In this document: one piece after another, positions 50,735 to 59,981 of the stretch
Layout of the letters: every line of letters begins with the position of its first letter
Numbering within the stretch: position 1 is the stretch's first letter
Source of the DNA: Sphingomonas sp. TDK1
GTDB lineage: Bacteria > Pseudomonadota > Alphaproteobacteria > Sphingomonadales > Sphingomonadaceae
Direction: 5' to 3'
DNA length: 64,000 bases
Assembly: GCF_001650735.1 (NCBI RefSeq)
Contig: NZ_LXVY01000044.1
Coordinates: 1 to 64,000, forward strand
Translations under genes and position numbers: made by a program
Notes under the pieces: generated by a model
What the model saw: only the letters and a program-made list of their open reading frames with translations
Told to the model about the DNA's origin: nothing
The model's database searches: none

Positions 50735-52066
50735 TCAACGATAGGCGGTCAGGCGACCCTTGTCGTCGAGCAGGTACAAGGTGCTGTTGGCGATCACCGG
50801 CGCGAGCGACAGCGAATCCTTGGTCTCCTTGGTGGAGAGGATGCTGCCGTCCTTCGGCGATACCGAGACGATCTGGCCCAGCGTGTTGATCAGGACGAGA
50901 CGGCCGCCGGCCGCGATCGGCCCCTTCCAGGCGACCGGGTTCTTCAGCTTCTTCTCGTTCTTGTACTTCTTCAGCTGGACGATCCAGCGCGGCTTGCCGC
51001 TGCTGCGCGAGAGGCAGAGCAGGCGCGCATCGTCGGTGACGACGAACAGCCACTCACCCACGGCATAGGGCGACGCCAGACCGCCGATGCTCTGTTCCCA
51101 CAGCGTCGAGCCGCTGGTGATGTCCACCGCGACCATCCGGCCGCCCTCGCCCAGCGCATAGACGCGGCCCTGGTCGATCACCGGCTCGGCATCGATGTCC
51201 GACAGCGACGAGACCGAGGTGGTCATGGTGTTGCGGGTCAGCACGTCGCCCCACAGCGACAGGCCGTTTTCGTAGCGATAGGCGTTGAGCTCGCCCGAGG
51301 AGAAGCCGGCGATCACGGTGCCCTGCGCCGAAGCCGGAGCCGCGACGCCGAACACGCCCTGCGATTCGAGGCTGGCGGTCGCCGTCCACGACACGTCACC
51401 CTTTTCCTGCGTGAGCGCGAACAGCTGGTTGTCCTGCGTCACCACATAGACATTGCCGTTGGCGAGCGTCGGCGCGCCGCGCAGGGGGCCGCCCGGGCGC
51501 TTGCGCCAGAGTTCCTTGCCGTCGGACACCTGCAGCGCGACCACGTCGCCCAGGCCGTTCGAGGCATAGACATGATCGCCGTCGACGCTCACGCCGCCGC
51601 CGAACAGCGCGTTACGGTTGCGCTTGGCGGCACCCGCGCCGGTGTTGGCCTTCCACAGCTCCGAACCGGTATCCGCGGTCATGGCGTGGACGACGCCGGC
51701 CGTGTCCATCACGAACAGCTTGTTGCCCTCGATCACCGGCGACGCCGCGAGGCGCTCGCTCTTCGACGGCTTGGCGACCTGTCGCGACCAGACGCGCGAC
51801 AGCGATTCGCCCAGCGTCAGATGGCCCATCGCCTTGGAAGCGCTGCCGCCCGGCTGGGTCCAGTTCTCATTGGTCGCCGCTTCGGGGAGCTGCACCTCGA
51901 TGGCCGCCAGCGTCTTGTCGGCGCTGATGTCGTTCTCGGTGACCAGGATCGGCACGCGCTCGCCGAGCACGGGCGTCTTCTTCCCGCCGCCGCCCTTTAC
52001 GATCCCGCAGCCGCTCACCAGCGCGAGCGCGGCAACTGCCGTTACAACGCGAACCTTCGTGTTCAT
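50735..52066 (-). CDS. bamB: outer membrane assembly lipoprotein BamB
   Basis: A 443-residue periplasmic lipoprotein with an eight-bladed PQQ-like propeller that scaffolds the BAM complex. The lipobox is in [14 protein letters not shown] (Cys20). Repeated blade motifs include [34 protein letters not shown] and SGSTLWEQS. Genome context (yfgM-like, bamB, der) is the same as in gammaproteobacteria, which supports the assignment. Its ATG overlaps the stop of the upstream gene by 4 bases. Confidence 0.92.
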   Translation of the reverse strand: MNTKVRVVTAVAALALVSGCGIVKGGGGKKTPVLGERVPILVTENDISADKTLAAIEVQLPEAATNENWTQPGGSASKAMGHLTLGESLSRVWSRQVAKPSKSERLAASPVIEGNKLFVMDTAGVVHAMTADTGSELWKANTGAGAAKRNRNALFGGGVSVDGDHVYASNGLGDVVALQVSDGKELWRKRPGGPLRGAPTLANGNVYVVTQDNQLFALTQEKGDVSWTATASLESQGVFGVAAPASAQGTVIAGFSSGELNAYRYENGLSLWGDVLTRNTMTTSVSSLSDIDAEPVIDQGRVYALGEGGRMVAVDITSGSTLWEQSIGGLASPYAVGEWLFVVTDDARLLCLSRSSGKPRWIVQLKKYKNEKKLKNPVAWKGPIAAGGRLVLINTLGQIVSVSPKDGSILSTKETKDSLSLAPVIANSTLYLLDDKGRLTAYR

Positions 52067-52779
52067 TTAGCTTGCTTTTCCTGGGTCTGAGCGGCCGCCG
52101 TGGTAGGAGCGACCGAAAGCGTCTTGGCGAGTTCGCCGGTGCGTTCGCGGATCGAATCCGGCACGCGCGGGCCGGCTTCGCTCAGCTGGCGATAGAGCTT
52201 GGCGGCCTCGCCGCGCTTGCCCGATTTCAGATAGGCCGCTGCCACCATCTCGCCCGCGCTGCCGAACCAGGGCGAATCGGGGTTGGCGAGCGTGCCGAGC
52301 CGCTGGATCACCTCCTGCGGGTTCAGCGTGTCGAACTCGGCCTGGGTCTGGCGAACCAGCGCAAGGTCGCGGAAGGGCTGCGCCAGCTTGGCATCGGTGA
52401 CGATGCTGGCGAACTTGGCCGCGGCGCCCTTCTTGTCGCCCTGCTGGAACAGCAGATTGCCCTGGGTGAAGCGCGCCATGGCGGCATAGCCGTCCTCGCC
52501 CTGCGCCAGCTTGTTCAGACCCGGCTGGGCCTGGCCCACTTGGTTCTGCGCGGCGAGCTGGAGCGCGGCGTCATATTCCTCGCCGCGTGCCTCGGCGGCG
52601 CTGCGCTGGCTGTGATCGTAGAACAGCCAGGCTGCGACGGCGACGAGGAAGGCGATCACGCCCGCGACGATCCAGATGCCATAGCGACGGCCGGCGCGGA
52701 TCAGCTGATCGCGCCGATATTCCTCGTCGACTTCGCGAAGGAAAGCCTCGTCGGTGGTACCGGAAGGAGGAAGCGCCAA
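52063..52779 (-). CDS. YfgM-like tetratricopeptide membrane protein
   Basis: A 238-residue protein with an N-terminal cytoplasmic stretch, one membrane helix (GIWIVAGVIAFLVAVAAWLFY) and a periplasmic region with TPR-type repeats (AARFTQGNLLFQQGDKKGAA-like and AAAYLKSGKRGEAAKLYRQL). It fits YfgM, a periplasmic chaperone-network protein near SecYEG. The start is read as TTG at 52779, since GGAG lies 6 bases upstream and the N-terminus matches the family. It overlaps bamB by 4 bases. Confidence 0.85.
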   Translation of the reverse strand: MALPPSGTTDEAFLREVDEEYRRDQLIRAGRRYGIWIVAGVIAFLVAVAAWLFYDHSQRSAAEARGEEYDAALQLAAQNQVGQAQPGLNKLAQGEDGYAAMARFTQGNLLFQQGDKKGAAAKFASIVTDAKLAQPFRDLALVRQTQAEFDTLNPQEVIQRLGTLANPDSPWFGSAGEMVAAAYLKSGKRGEAAKLYRQLSEAGPRVPDSIRERTGELAKTLSVAPTTAAAQTQEKQAK

Positions 52780-52852
52780 AATCTACTCCATGGGTCTGAT
52801 GCGGCCGCGGACCTTAGCGTCGCGTGCCGTGAACGCAAACCGCCCTACTCTG

Positions 52853-53713
52853 TCAGTCCTTCGGCGCATAGACCTGATCCGGTCCCGGAAAGGCCCGCGA
52901 CCGTACCTCGCCCGCATAGGTCTCAACCGCGGCGGAAATGCGGCCAGCCAGATCGTCATAGCGCTTCACGAAGCGCGGCGTGCGCTCGAACAGGCCGAGC
53001 ATGTCCTCCGCAACGAGCACCTGTCCGTCGCACTGGCCCGACGCGCCGATGCCGATGGTCGGGCATTGCACCGCCTTGGTGATCTCCACCGCGATCGGCT
53101 CGACCACGCCTTCGACGACGATCGCGAAGGCCCCCGCCTCGTCCATCGCCACCGCATCGCCGACCAGCTTGGCGTGTTCGGCCTCGCTGCGCCCGCGTGC
53201 GCCATAGCCGCCGAGCACGTTGATCGCCTGGGGCGTCAGGCCGATATGGCCGATCACCGGGATGCCGCGCTCGTTGAGGAACTTGACCGTCGGCGCCATC
53301 GCCGCGCCGCCTTCCAGCTTCACCGCCGCCGCCCCGGTTTCCTTCAGCAGCCGCGCCGCACTCTCGAACGCCTGCGCAGGCGAGGCTTCATAGCTGCCGA
53401 ACGGCATGTCGATCACCACCAGTGCGTGGTAGCTGCCGCGCACCACCGCCGCGCCGTGGGCCGCCATCATCTCGAGCGTGACGGGAACCGTGGACGGCAG
53501 GCCGTAGATCACCTGGCCCAGGCTGTCGCCCACCAGCAGCATGTCGCAGGCGGCGTCCATCAGCTGCGCCATGCGGACGGTATAGGCCGTGAGCATCACC
53601 AGCGGCTCGCCCCCCTTGCGCTTGCGGATCGCCGGCACGGTGACGCGCTTCATCGGCGCGGGCGTGGGATTGGCGCGGCTGGTGGCAGTATCGAGACTGA
53701 GCTGGTGCGACAT
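52853..53713 (-). CDS. panB: 3-methyl-2-oxobutanoate hydroxymethyltransferase
   Basis: A 286-residue TIM-barrel enzyme that transfers a hydroxymethyl group to ketoisovalerate, the first committed step to pantothenate. Conserved parts are [78 protein letters not shown] and [15 protein letters not shown] with the catalytic Glu region VVEGV. Length is normal. There is a 73-bp gap to the yfgM-like gene on the same strand. Confidence 0.96.
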   Translation of the reverse strand: MSHQLSLDTATSRANPTPAPMKRVTVPAIRKRKGGEPLVMLTAYTVRMAQLMDAACDMLLVGDSLGQVIYGLPSTVPVTLEMMAAHGAAVVRGSYHALVVIDMPFGSYEASPAQAFESAARLLKETGAAAVKLEGGAAMAPTVKFLNERGIPVIGHIGLTPQAINVLGGYGARGRSEAEHAKLVGDAVAMDEAGAFAIVVEGVVEPIAVEITKAVQCPTIGIGASGQCDGQVLVAEDMLGLFERTPRFVKRYDDLAGRISAAVETYAGEVRSRAFPGPDQVYAPKD

Positions 53714-53790
53714 GACGCGCGGTCTAGCCGGTCCCGCGCGGGGCCGCCAGCCTAACCACCATCCTCGTTTTCAGGGCCGTCCTGCGCAGC

Positions 53791-54222
53791 TCAGCGCAGC
53801 CAGCCGCGCCGCGTCGCCATGCCGGCAAGCCAGATCTGGAAGGTTGCCACGCCCAGGATGAAGGCCGGCACGACGAACGTCTGGAGCGGGCCGGACACCA
53901 GCCCGGTCGCGAACAGATAGCCGAACTGCACGATCACCGCCGCGAGCGACACGACGTACAGGATATTCGCCTTGCGCGATCGCCGCAGCATCGCCAGCGA
54001 ACCGAGCAGGCTGCTGCCCACCCCGATCGCGTAATCGATCAGGAACCACCGCGGAACCGCCTGATAATATTCCCAGTTCCAGAAACCAGGCTCACCCGCC
54101 CGCTGCGGCGTCAGCGTCGCATGCGCATAGAAGACCAGGCAGCCGAGCAGTCCCCAAAGGACCAGCATCGTCGCGACGGTCCGGAACCAGCCGGCCGGTC
54201 GTTGCCGAATGTAAGACGCCAT
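53791..54222 (-). CDS. membrane protein of unknown function, four helices
   Basis: A 143-residue protein with four predicted membrane helices (FRTVATMLVLWGLLGCLVFY, FLIDYAIGVGSSLLGSLAML, ILYVVSLAAVIVQFGYLF, FVVPAFILGVATFQIWLAGM), a short basic N-terminus (MASYIRQRPAGW) and a basic tail. I recognise no family motif. It stands alone between panB and the ArsC-like gene. The region upstream (54223-54306) shows only an AT-rich promoter-like stretch. Confidence 0.7.
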   Translation of the reverse strand: MASYIRQRPAGWFRTVATMLVLWGLLGCLVFYAHATLTPQRAGEPGFWNWEYYQAVPRWFLIDYAIGVGSSLLGSLAMLRRSRKANILYVVSLAAVIVQFGYLFATGLVSGPLQTFVVPAFILGVATFQIWLAGMATRRGWLR

Positions 54223-54306
54223 GCGACCCCAATAATCCGTGTTATTTACGGTGTTAATTTAGGATAAACACGGGTGTTAGGCCATGAATGCGGGAAATTT
54301 TCGCAC

Positions 54307-54654
54307 TCAGAGCAACGCGCGCGCGTAGCGTTCCGCCGCGAATCCGATCAGCAGACCACCCGGATATTCCAGCACCGGGCGTTTGATCATCGAAGGCTGC
54401 GCGATCATCAGGGCGCTGGCCTTGGCCGAATCAAGGTCGATCTTGTCAATCTCCGGAAGCTTGCGGAAGGTCGTCCCGGCGCGGTTCAGCAGCGGCTCCC
54501 AGCCCTCCATCGCGATCCAGCGGGCGAGCCGTGCGGGATCCACGCCCTCGACCTTATAGTCATGAAAGACATGGACGATGGCGTTGGCGTCGAGCCAGGC
54601 CCGGGCCTTCTTCATCGTGTCGCAATTCTTGATTCCGTAGAGCGCGATGGTCAT
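54307..54654 (-). CDS. ArsC/Spx family protein, YffB-like
   Basis: A 115-residue thioredoxin-fold protein. The single-cysteine active-site region IKNCDTMKKARAWLD, the KVEGVDPARLARWI stretch and MIKRPVLEYPGG (Arg-Pro loop) match the YffB subgroup, which may be a glutathione-dependent thiol reductase rather than an arsenate reductase. Length is normal. It sits 6 bases downstream of the GNAT gene, so they are probably co-transcribed. Confidence 0.88.
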   Translation of the reverse strand: MTIALYGIKNCDTMKKARAWLDANAIVHVFHDYKVEGVDPARLARWIAMEGWEPLLNRAGTTFRKLPEIDKIDLDSAKASALMIAQPSMIKRPVLEYPGGLLIGFAAERYARALL

Positions 54655-54660
54655 GCCGCC

Positions 54661-55071
54661 CTAGTGCAGGAAACGGCCCAGCGTCACAACCGGCTGCACC
54701 TCCAGACCCAGCGCGCGATAGAAACCGATCGCCGCATCATTGCCCTCGCGGACCATCAGCTGGAGCTTGGGGCAGCCCCGGGCGCGGAGCCAGTCTTCGG
54801 CCGCGATCATCAGGGCCCGGCCATGCCCCTGCCCGCGGGCGCTCTCTGCGACGGCCAGATAATAGATCCAGCCGCGATGCCCGTCCTCGCCCACCATCGC
54901 GCTGCCGAGGAGCGTTCCCCCGTCGCGCAGCAACAACAGGGCGGAGCTTGGCCCGTGCACCGCCCGGTCGAAATCGGCGGCGGGGTCGTTCCACGGGCGC
55001 GTCAGCCCCGCTGCGTGCCACAGCGCCACCACCGCTTCCCGGTCGGCCGCGCTTGCTTCCTGGATCGTCAT
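54661..55071 (-). CDS. GNAT family acetyltransferase, YpeA-like
   Basis: A 136-residue N-acetyltransferase. The acetyl-CoA loop is in IYYLAVAESARGQGHGRALM (Q/RxxGxG/A) and the C-terminal helix in VREGNDAAIGFYRALGLE. IQEASAADREAVVALWHAAG at the N-terminus and RPWNDP resemble YpeA. The substrate is unknown. It precedes the ArsC-like gene by 6 bases and follows the aromatic-acid transporter gene by 32 bases on the same strand. Confidence 0.87.
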   Translation of the reverse strand: MTIQEASAADREAVVALWHAAGLTRPWNDPAADFDRAVHGPSSALLLLRDGGTLLGSAMVGEDGHRGWIYYLAVAESARGQGHGRALMIAAEDWLRARGCPKLQLMVREGNDAAIGFYRALGLEVQPVVTLGRFLH

Positions 55072-55103
55072 GACGCGAGTCTATCGCGCCGTGCGCCGCA
55101 CGC

Positions 55104-56402
55104 CTATCCCCGCTTGAGCCCCAGCAGCGCCGCCGCGGCCACCAGCGAACCGCCGGCCATCGCCAGCGCGACCACCGGCAGGCCGAGGTTCATCGTGAAC
55201 AGCAGCCCGGCGACGATCGGCCCCAGCGCCGCGCCGCCGCGCCCCACGCCGATCACGAACCCCGTGCCCGATCCGCGCGCCTCGGTCGGAAAGCTCTGCG
55301 CGATCAGCGCATACATGCCGACGACGCCGGCGTTGGTGCAGAAGCCGGCGATCCCGGCGATCAGCGCCAGCCCGCTCAGATCGCGCTGGCCCTGGCCGAA
55401 CAGCGTCACCATCGCGGTTGCGGCGACCAGCGCCACCACCAGCAGCGGGCGGAGCGGCAGCCGCCAGCTGAGCACGCTGAGCAGCACCGCGCCCGCCAGC
55501 CCGCCGACATTGGCCCAGACCAGCACGCCCGCCGCCTGCGAGGGCGGATAGCCCATGTCGACGACGATCTTCGGCACCCATTTCAGGATGAAGTAGAAGG
55601 TCATGATGTGGCAGAAATAGGCGACCGTGAGCAGGATCGTCGTGCGTGCCAGCGGCCCGGCGAACAGCTGCGCCAGCGGCAGCTTGCCACCCGCGTCGGC
55701 GGGGGGCGGCAGCGCCGCGATCGCCCGCTGACCCATCCGCGCGAGCAAGATGTTGGCACGGGCGAGCGCATTCGCCGGCTGGCGCTGGAACAGGTAGCGG
55801 ATCGATTCGGGCAGCAGGAACCAGGCGAGCGGCAGGAAGAGCGCGGTCATGCCGGCCCCGAACAGGAAGACATGCCGCCAGTCGCCGCCGACCAGCAGCT
55901 TCGCCGCGATCGATCCGCCGACGATCGCGCCGACCGGATAGCCCGAGGCCATCAGCCCCACCGCCAGGCTGCGGGTGCGGGCATTGGCCAGTTCCGCCAC
56001 CATCGCATTGGTGCACGCCAGCATGCCGCCGATGCCGAGGCCGGTGAACAGCCGGAAGGCGGAAAGCATCTCGACATTGCGGGCGAAGGTCGCCGCCAGC
56101 ATCCCCGCCGCCATGATGACGAGGCAGAGCAGGATCGCCGGTCGCCGCCCCGCACGATCGGCAAAGGCGCCGAGCACGACCGATCCGACCGCCATGCCGA
56201 TCAGCTCCATCGACAGCACCAGCCCCAGCGCCGCCCGATCGATGCCCCATTCCGCCGCGATGCCCGGCGAAGCGAAGCTGATCGCCAGCACGTCGAACCC
56301 GTCGAGCGCGTTGAGCAACAGGCACAGCAGGATGCCCAGCATCTGCGTGCGGCTCAGCGGCGCCTCGTCGAGCCGCCGCAGGATTCCGGACGACTCCGCC
56401 AT
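55104..56402 (-). CDS. MFS transporter, aromatic acid:H+ symporter type
   Basis: A 432-residue, twelve-helix MFS protein of the AAHS subgroup. LLNALDGFDVLAISFASPGI in helix 1 (Asp pair), GAFADRAGRRPAILL between helices 2 and 3, and FPTEARGSGTGFVIGVGRGG late in the protein are typical of PcaK-like carriers of hydroxybenzoates and phenylpropanoids. It lies 43 bases downstream of the ferA-like gene on the same strand, so it is the obvious candidate for ferulate, coumarate or vanillate uptake. Confidence 0.87.
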   Translation of the reverse strand: MAESSGILRRLDEAPLSRTQMLGILLCLLLNALDGFDVLAISFASPGIAAEWGIDRAALGLVLSMELIGMAVGSVVLGAFADRAGRRPAILLCLVIMAAGMLAATFARNVEMLSAFRLFTGLGIGGMLACTNAMVAELANARTRSLAVGLMASGYPVGAIVGGSIAAKLLVGGDWRHVFLFGAGMTALFLPLAWFLLPESIRYLFQRQPANALARANILLARMGQRAIAALPPPADAGGKLPLAQLFAGPLARTTILLTVAYFCHIMTFYFILKWVPKIVVDMGYPPSQAAGVLVWANVGGLAGAVLLSVLSWRLPLRPLLVVALVAATAMVTLFGQGQRDLSGLALIAGIAGFCTNAGVVGMYALIAQSFPTEARGSGTGFVIGVGRGGAALGPIVAGLLFTMNLGLPVVALAMAGGSLVAAAALLGLKRG

Positions 56403-56445
56403 TTCAAACCTCTCCTCCGGGCGTGTGTCGCCCCGTTGTCGTTCT

Positions 56446-58581
56446 TCAGGCGGTGAGCATCAGCGCATCGAGCGCCACCACCCCTTCGCCCATGGGGTGC
56501 ACCACCACGGGATTCAGGTCCACCTCGCGGATCGAAGGCTCGGCGACCAGTATCTGCGCCAGCCGGGCGATCAGCGCCGCCACCGCCGGCACGTCCAGCG
56601 CCGGTGCGCCGCGCCAGCCGCGCAGGATGGCCGCACTCTTCAGCTGGTGCAACTCGCGCTCGATGGCCGGGAGCGTCAGGTCGCAGGGCAGCAGCCGCAC
56701 GTCCTGCAGGATCTCCGCCGTCACCCCGCCGAAGCCGGCGAGGATCACCGGTCCCCATTCGGGATCGCGCTTGGCGCCGACGATCAGTTCCACGCCGCGC
56801 TTGCCCATGCCTTCGACCAGCACGCCGTCCAGCGTCAGGTCGGGCCGGTGCCGCGCGACATCGCCGTGCAGCTTGCGCCAGCCGGCGCGCAGCTCGGCTT
56901 CATCGGCGAGGTTCAGCACCACGCCGCCCGCGTCGCTCTTGTGGCTGAGCGCGGCCGACTGGGCCTTCAGCACCACCGGATAGCCGATCTCGTCGGCGAT
57001 CCGCACCGCCTCGTCCGCGGTGGAGGCAAAGCCGCCCTTGGGGAACGGCACGCCGAGCGGCCCGAGCACGGCCTTGGCGCGATATTCCGGCACCACGCCG
57101 CCCAGCGGCAGGTTCTCGCAGGCCAGTGGTGCGTCCTCACCAAGGGCGAAATCCCGCGCCGTATGCGCCGAAAGGCGTGCGATCGCGCGGAACACGCGCT
57201 CGGTAGACCCGAAGCACGGCACCCCGGCCGCCCGCAGCCGGGCGATATTCTCCGCGCCCAGCGGTGCCCCCTCGTCCAGCCCTGCGAAGATCAGCGGCTT
57301 GGCGAACGGCGCTTCCTCCACCGCCCGCAGGATCGGCGGCAGCTTGATCGCCACCGTCGCCGGGTCGGTAAGGATGATGCCCGCGACCACGCAGCCGAAG
57401 CGATCGTCCCCGCCCAGCGCCTTGAGCAAGCGGTAATACATGTCGGGCTCGACCAGACCCTGCGCGGTGATGTCGAGCGGGTTGCTGACGCCGACGAACG
57501 GCGGCATCGCCGCCCGGAGCGCCGGCGCATTGGCATCGTCGAGCGCCGGCAGCGGTACGCCCAGGCCTTCGCACAGGTCGAGCGTCAGCGCCTTGAACGC
57601 GCCCGATTCGCCCAGCACCGCGGTCCCGCCGCCGGGCAAGGCGGGGCAGCGCGCGGCGATCTCGGTGATGTCGCCCAGTTCCTCCAGCGTCTCGGCGAAC
57701 ACCACGCCGGCACGCTCCACCATCACCCGCATCAGCTGATAGTCGCCCGCCATCGCCCCGGTATGCGTCGCGGCGGATTCGCGTGCGGCGCTGCTCTTGC
57801 CGGGGTGGAGCAGCACGACAAGCTTGCCCGCTGCCCGCGCCGCCCGCGCCGCCGCCAGAAAGCGCTGCGGCTTGCGGAACTGCTCGACGATCATCGCGAT
57901 CACCTGCGTGTCCGGATCCGCGACGCAATAGTCGACATAATCCTCGACGCCGCTTGCCGCCTCGTTGCCGGTCGAGACCGACAGCGTGACCGCCAGGTCG
58001 CGGCTGAGCAGCGTCGTCGCCAGCACGGCCGCCATCGCGCCGCTCTGCGAGACGATGCCGATACCGGCGCCGGGCCCGCGCTCCGGCACGAGCGTCTCGA
58101 CGAAGGTCAGCGGCACTCGCTCGACATAGTTGACGAGTCCGAGGCAGTTGGGGCCCTCGATCACCATGCCGGCCTCGGCGGCGATGCGGGCGATCTCGCG
58201 CTGATCGGCCAGGCCCTGCTCGCCGCCTTCGGCGAAGCCGGCCGAGAAGACGATCGCGGCACCTACCTTGCGGGCGGCGAGTGCGCGGATCGTCTCCACC
58301 ACCCCGGCGCGCGGGATGGCGAGCACGGCGGCATCCACGCCCTCCGGAAGCGCGTCCACACTGGGCAGGCAGGCCCGCCCGCCGATCGTATCCCGCTTGG
58401 GATTGATCAGGTGGATGGCACCGGCAAAGCCGTTGCGCTCCAGATTGGCGAGCACCGAGGCGCCGAGCGCCCCGGGCTTGTCCGAGGCGCCCACGATCAC
58501 GACCGATTTCGGCCGCAACAGCCGATCGAGCGCGAGGCCGCTGGTGGCGGCGGATGGCGGGGAAAGCGTATCGACGGTCAT
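56446..58581 (-). CDS. ferA: acyl-CoA synthetase (NDP-forming), feruloyl-CoA synthetase FerA-type
   Basis: A 711-residue ADP-forming type acyl-CoA synthetase. The N-terminal CoA-binding domain carries SVVIVGASDKPGALGASVL, the ligase domain GIGIVSQSGAMAAVLAT and the probable phospho-histidine His273 in ATHTGAMAGDYQ, and the C-terminal ATP-grasp part PVVLKAQSAALSHKSDAGGV. Size and architecture match FerA of Sphingobium SYK-6. Placement next to a feruloyl-CoA hydratase/lyase and an aldehyde dehydrogenase makes feruloyl/coumaroyl-CoA synthesis the best reading. It is 17 bases after the ferB gene. Confidence 0.85.
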   Translation of the reverse strand: MTVDTLSPPSAATSGLALDRLLRPKSVVIVGASDKPGALGASVLANLERNGFAGAIHLINPKRDTIGGRACLPSVDALPEGVDAAVLAIPRAGVVETIRALAARKVGAAIVFSAGFAEGGEQGLADQREIARIAAEAGMVIEGPNCLGLVNYVERVPLTFVETLVPERGPGAGIGIVSQSGAMAAVLATTLLSRDLAVTLSVSTGNEAASGVEDYVDYCVADPDTQVIAMIVEQFRKPQRFLAAARAARAAGKLVVLLHPGKSSAARESAATHTGAMAGDYQLMRVMVERAGVVFAETLEELGDITEIAARCPALPGGGTAVLGESGAFKALTLDLCEGLGVPLPALDDANAPALRAAMPPFVGVSNPLDITAQGLVEPDMYYRLLKALGGDDRFGCVVAGIILTDPATVAIKLPPILRAVEEAPFAKPLIFAGLDEGAPLGAENIARLRAAGVPCFGSTERVFRAIARLSAHTARDFALGEDAPLACENLPLGGVVPEYRAKAVLGPLGVPFPKGGFASTADEAVRIADEIGYPVVLKAQSAALSHKSDAGGVVLNLADEAELRAGWRKLHGDVARHRPDLTLDGVLVEGMGKRGVELIVGAKRDPEWGPVILAGFGGVTAEILQDVRLLPCDLTLPAIERELHQLKSAAILRGWRGAPALDVPAVAALIARLAQILVAEPSIREVDLNPVVVHPMGEGVVALDALMLTA

Positions 58582-58598
58582 CGGTGCCCTCCCCGGTC

Positions 58599-59435
58599 TC
58601 AGGCGTTGTGCTTGGACTTGTCGTACGCGCCGAGGCCCGGCTTGTACGTCTTGTCGTCGATGAACTGCTTGATGCCTTCCTTCCGGCCTTCATTGTCGTA
58701 GCTGTTGGCCGCTTCCTGCGCGCGGATCAGATAATCCTCGGCATTGTCATAGGTCATCTCGCGGACCCGGCGGATCGCGTCCTTGGTCGCCTTGAGCGCC
58801 ACCGGGTTCTTGGCCTGCAGCACCTTGGCCACTTCCTCGACACGGGCCTTCAGGCCCTCCAGCGGCACCGCCTCGTTCACCAGCCCCCATTCGGCGGCCT
58901 TCTTGCCGCTGATATTCTCGCCCATCATCGCGTGGTACATCGCGTTGCGGAAGCCGGTCAGCTCGGCGATCACCTTGGACGCGCCGCCGCCGGGCAGGAT
59001 GCCCCAGTTGATCTCCGAAAGCCCGAACTGCGCCTCCTCCGCCGCAAAGGCGAGGTCGCACCCGAACAGCGGGCCATAGCCGCCGCCGAAGCACCAGCCG
59101 TTGACCATCGCGATGGTCGGCTTGTGGTACCAGCGCAGGCGGCGCCACCAGCCATAGGCCTCGCGCTGGGCACCGCGGGTGGCGCCCAGCCCCTTGGCCT
59201 CGTTCTCGCGGAAATATTCCTTCAGGTCCATGCCGGCGGACCAGGCGGTACCCTCGCCGCTCAGCACCAGCACGCCCACATCGTCGCGATATTCCAGCGC
59301 GTCGAGCACTTCCATCATCCGGCGGTTGAGCCGGGGCGACATGCAGTTGCGCTTGTCCGGGCGGTTGAAGCGCACCCAGGCGATACCATCGATCACGTCA
59401 TAGGCAACGGTGGCGTCTTGGATCGGATCGGTCAT
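58599..59435 (-). CDS. ferB: feruloyl-CoA hydratase/lyase (p-hydroxycinnamoyl CoA hydratase-lyase)
   Basis: A 278-residue crotonase-fold enzyme that hydrates feruloyl-CoA and splits it to vanillin and acetyl-CoA. The oxyanion-hole regions are GEGTAWSAGMDLKEYFRENE and NGWCFGGGYGPLFGCDLAFA; the catalytic Glu region is QFGLSEINWGILPGGGASK. AYGWWRRLRWYHKPTIAMVN and the C-terminal EGIKQFIDDKTYKPGLGAYD are characteristic of the HCHL subgroup, and the length agrees (about 276). Start 59435 has AAAGG upstream. It lies 29 bases after the DUF3237 gene. Confidence 0.92.
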   Translation of the reverse strand: MTDPIQDATVAYDVIDGIAWVRFNRPDKRNCMSPRLNRRMMEVLDALEYRDDVGVLVLSGEGTAWSAGMDLKEYFRENEAKGLGATRGAQREAYGWWRRLRWYHKPTIAMVNGWCFGGGYGPLFGCDLAFAAEEAQFGLSEINWGILPGGGASKVIAELTGFRNAMYHAMMGENISGKKAAEWGLVNEAVPLEGLKARVEEVAKVLQAKNPVALKATKDAIRRVREMTYDNAEDYLIRAQEAANSYDNEGRKEGIKQFIDDKTYKPGLGAYDKSKHNA

Positions 59436-59464
59436 GCTGCTTTGCCTTTCTGAAAAGTGCGGCG

Positions 59465-59971
59465 TCATTCGACGCAATAGAAGTCGATGATCACATGGGT
59501 CGGCCGGCGGATGCCGCGCGCGACGAACACGGTGCGCGCCAGCCAGGCGTGCGGCCCCTCGGCCACTTCGAAGCGCGGCGTGGTGCGGAAATAATAGGCG
59601 TCGGGCTCGACCGGTTCGTCGCGCGCCAGCTGGGCGGTGACCGCCTCGCTGGCGACGCGCAGGCCCGGATTCTCGATCCCGATCACGGTGCCGTCGTCGG
59701 CCTGCAGGAAATAGCGGGCGAGCACGCGCGTCACGCCGCCCGGCAGGATCGTCTGCCAGTCGCCGCCGCCCGGCAGCACCGTCGCGTTCAGCCGCGGGCC
59801 GGTGATGCGGCCGCCCGTGATCGCGATGAAGCGCGCCCGGCCGCCATCCACCGCCCCGCGGTCCACCGGCGGCGCGATCTCGACCCGCGCCGAGAACGCA
59901 TAGGCGAGGCCCGGGGGTGGCGCCGAGGGGATGCCCTCGGCGCCTTCGGGGGGACAGGAGACGAGGGACAT
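59465..59971 (-). CDS. DUF3237 family protein
   Basis: A 168-residue protein of the DUF3237 family, a small beta-barrel group of unknown biochemical role. Landmarks are AYAFSARVEIAPPVDRGAVD, GPRLNATVLPGGGDWQTILP, ARYFLQADDGTVIGIENPG and AWLARTVFVARGIRRPTHVI. Members recur in aromatic catabolism operons. The gene lies between an aldehyde dehydrogenase and ferB with 10- and 29-base gaps, so it should act in ferulate degradation. Start 59971 is chosen for family fit; the ribosome binding site is weak. Confidence 0.85.
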   Translation of the reverse strand: MSLVSCPPEGAEGIPSAPPPGLAYAFSARVEIAPPVDRGAVDGGRARFIAITGGRITGPRLNATVLPGGGDWQTILPGGVTRVLARYFLQADDGTVIGIENPGLRVASEAVTAQLARDEPVEPDAYYFRTTPRFEVAEGPHAWLARTVFVARGIRRPTHVIIDFYCVE

Positions 59972-59981
59972 GTCGATCTGC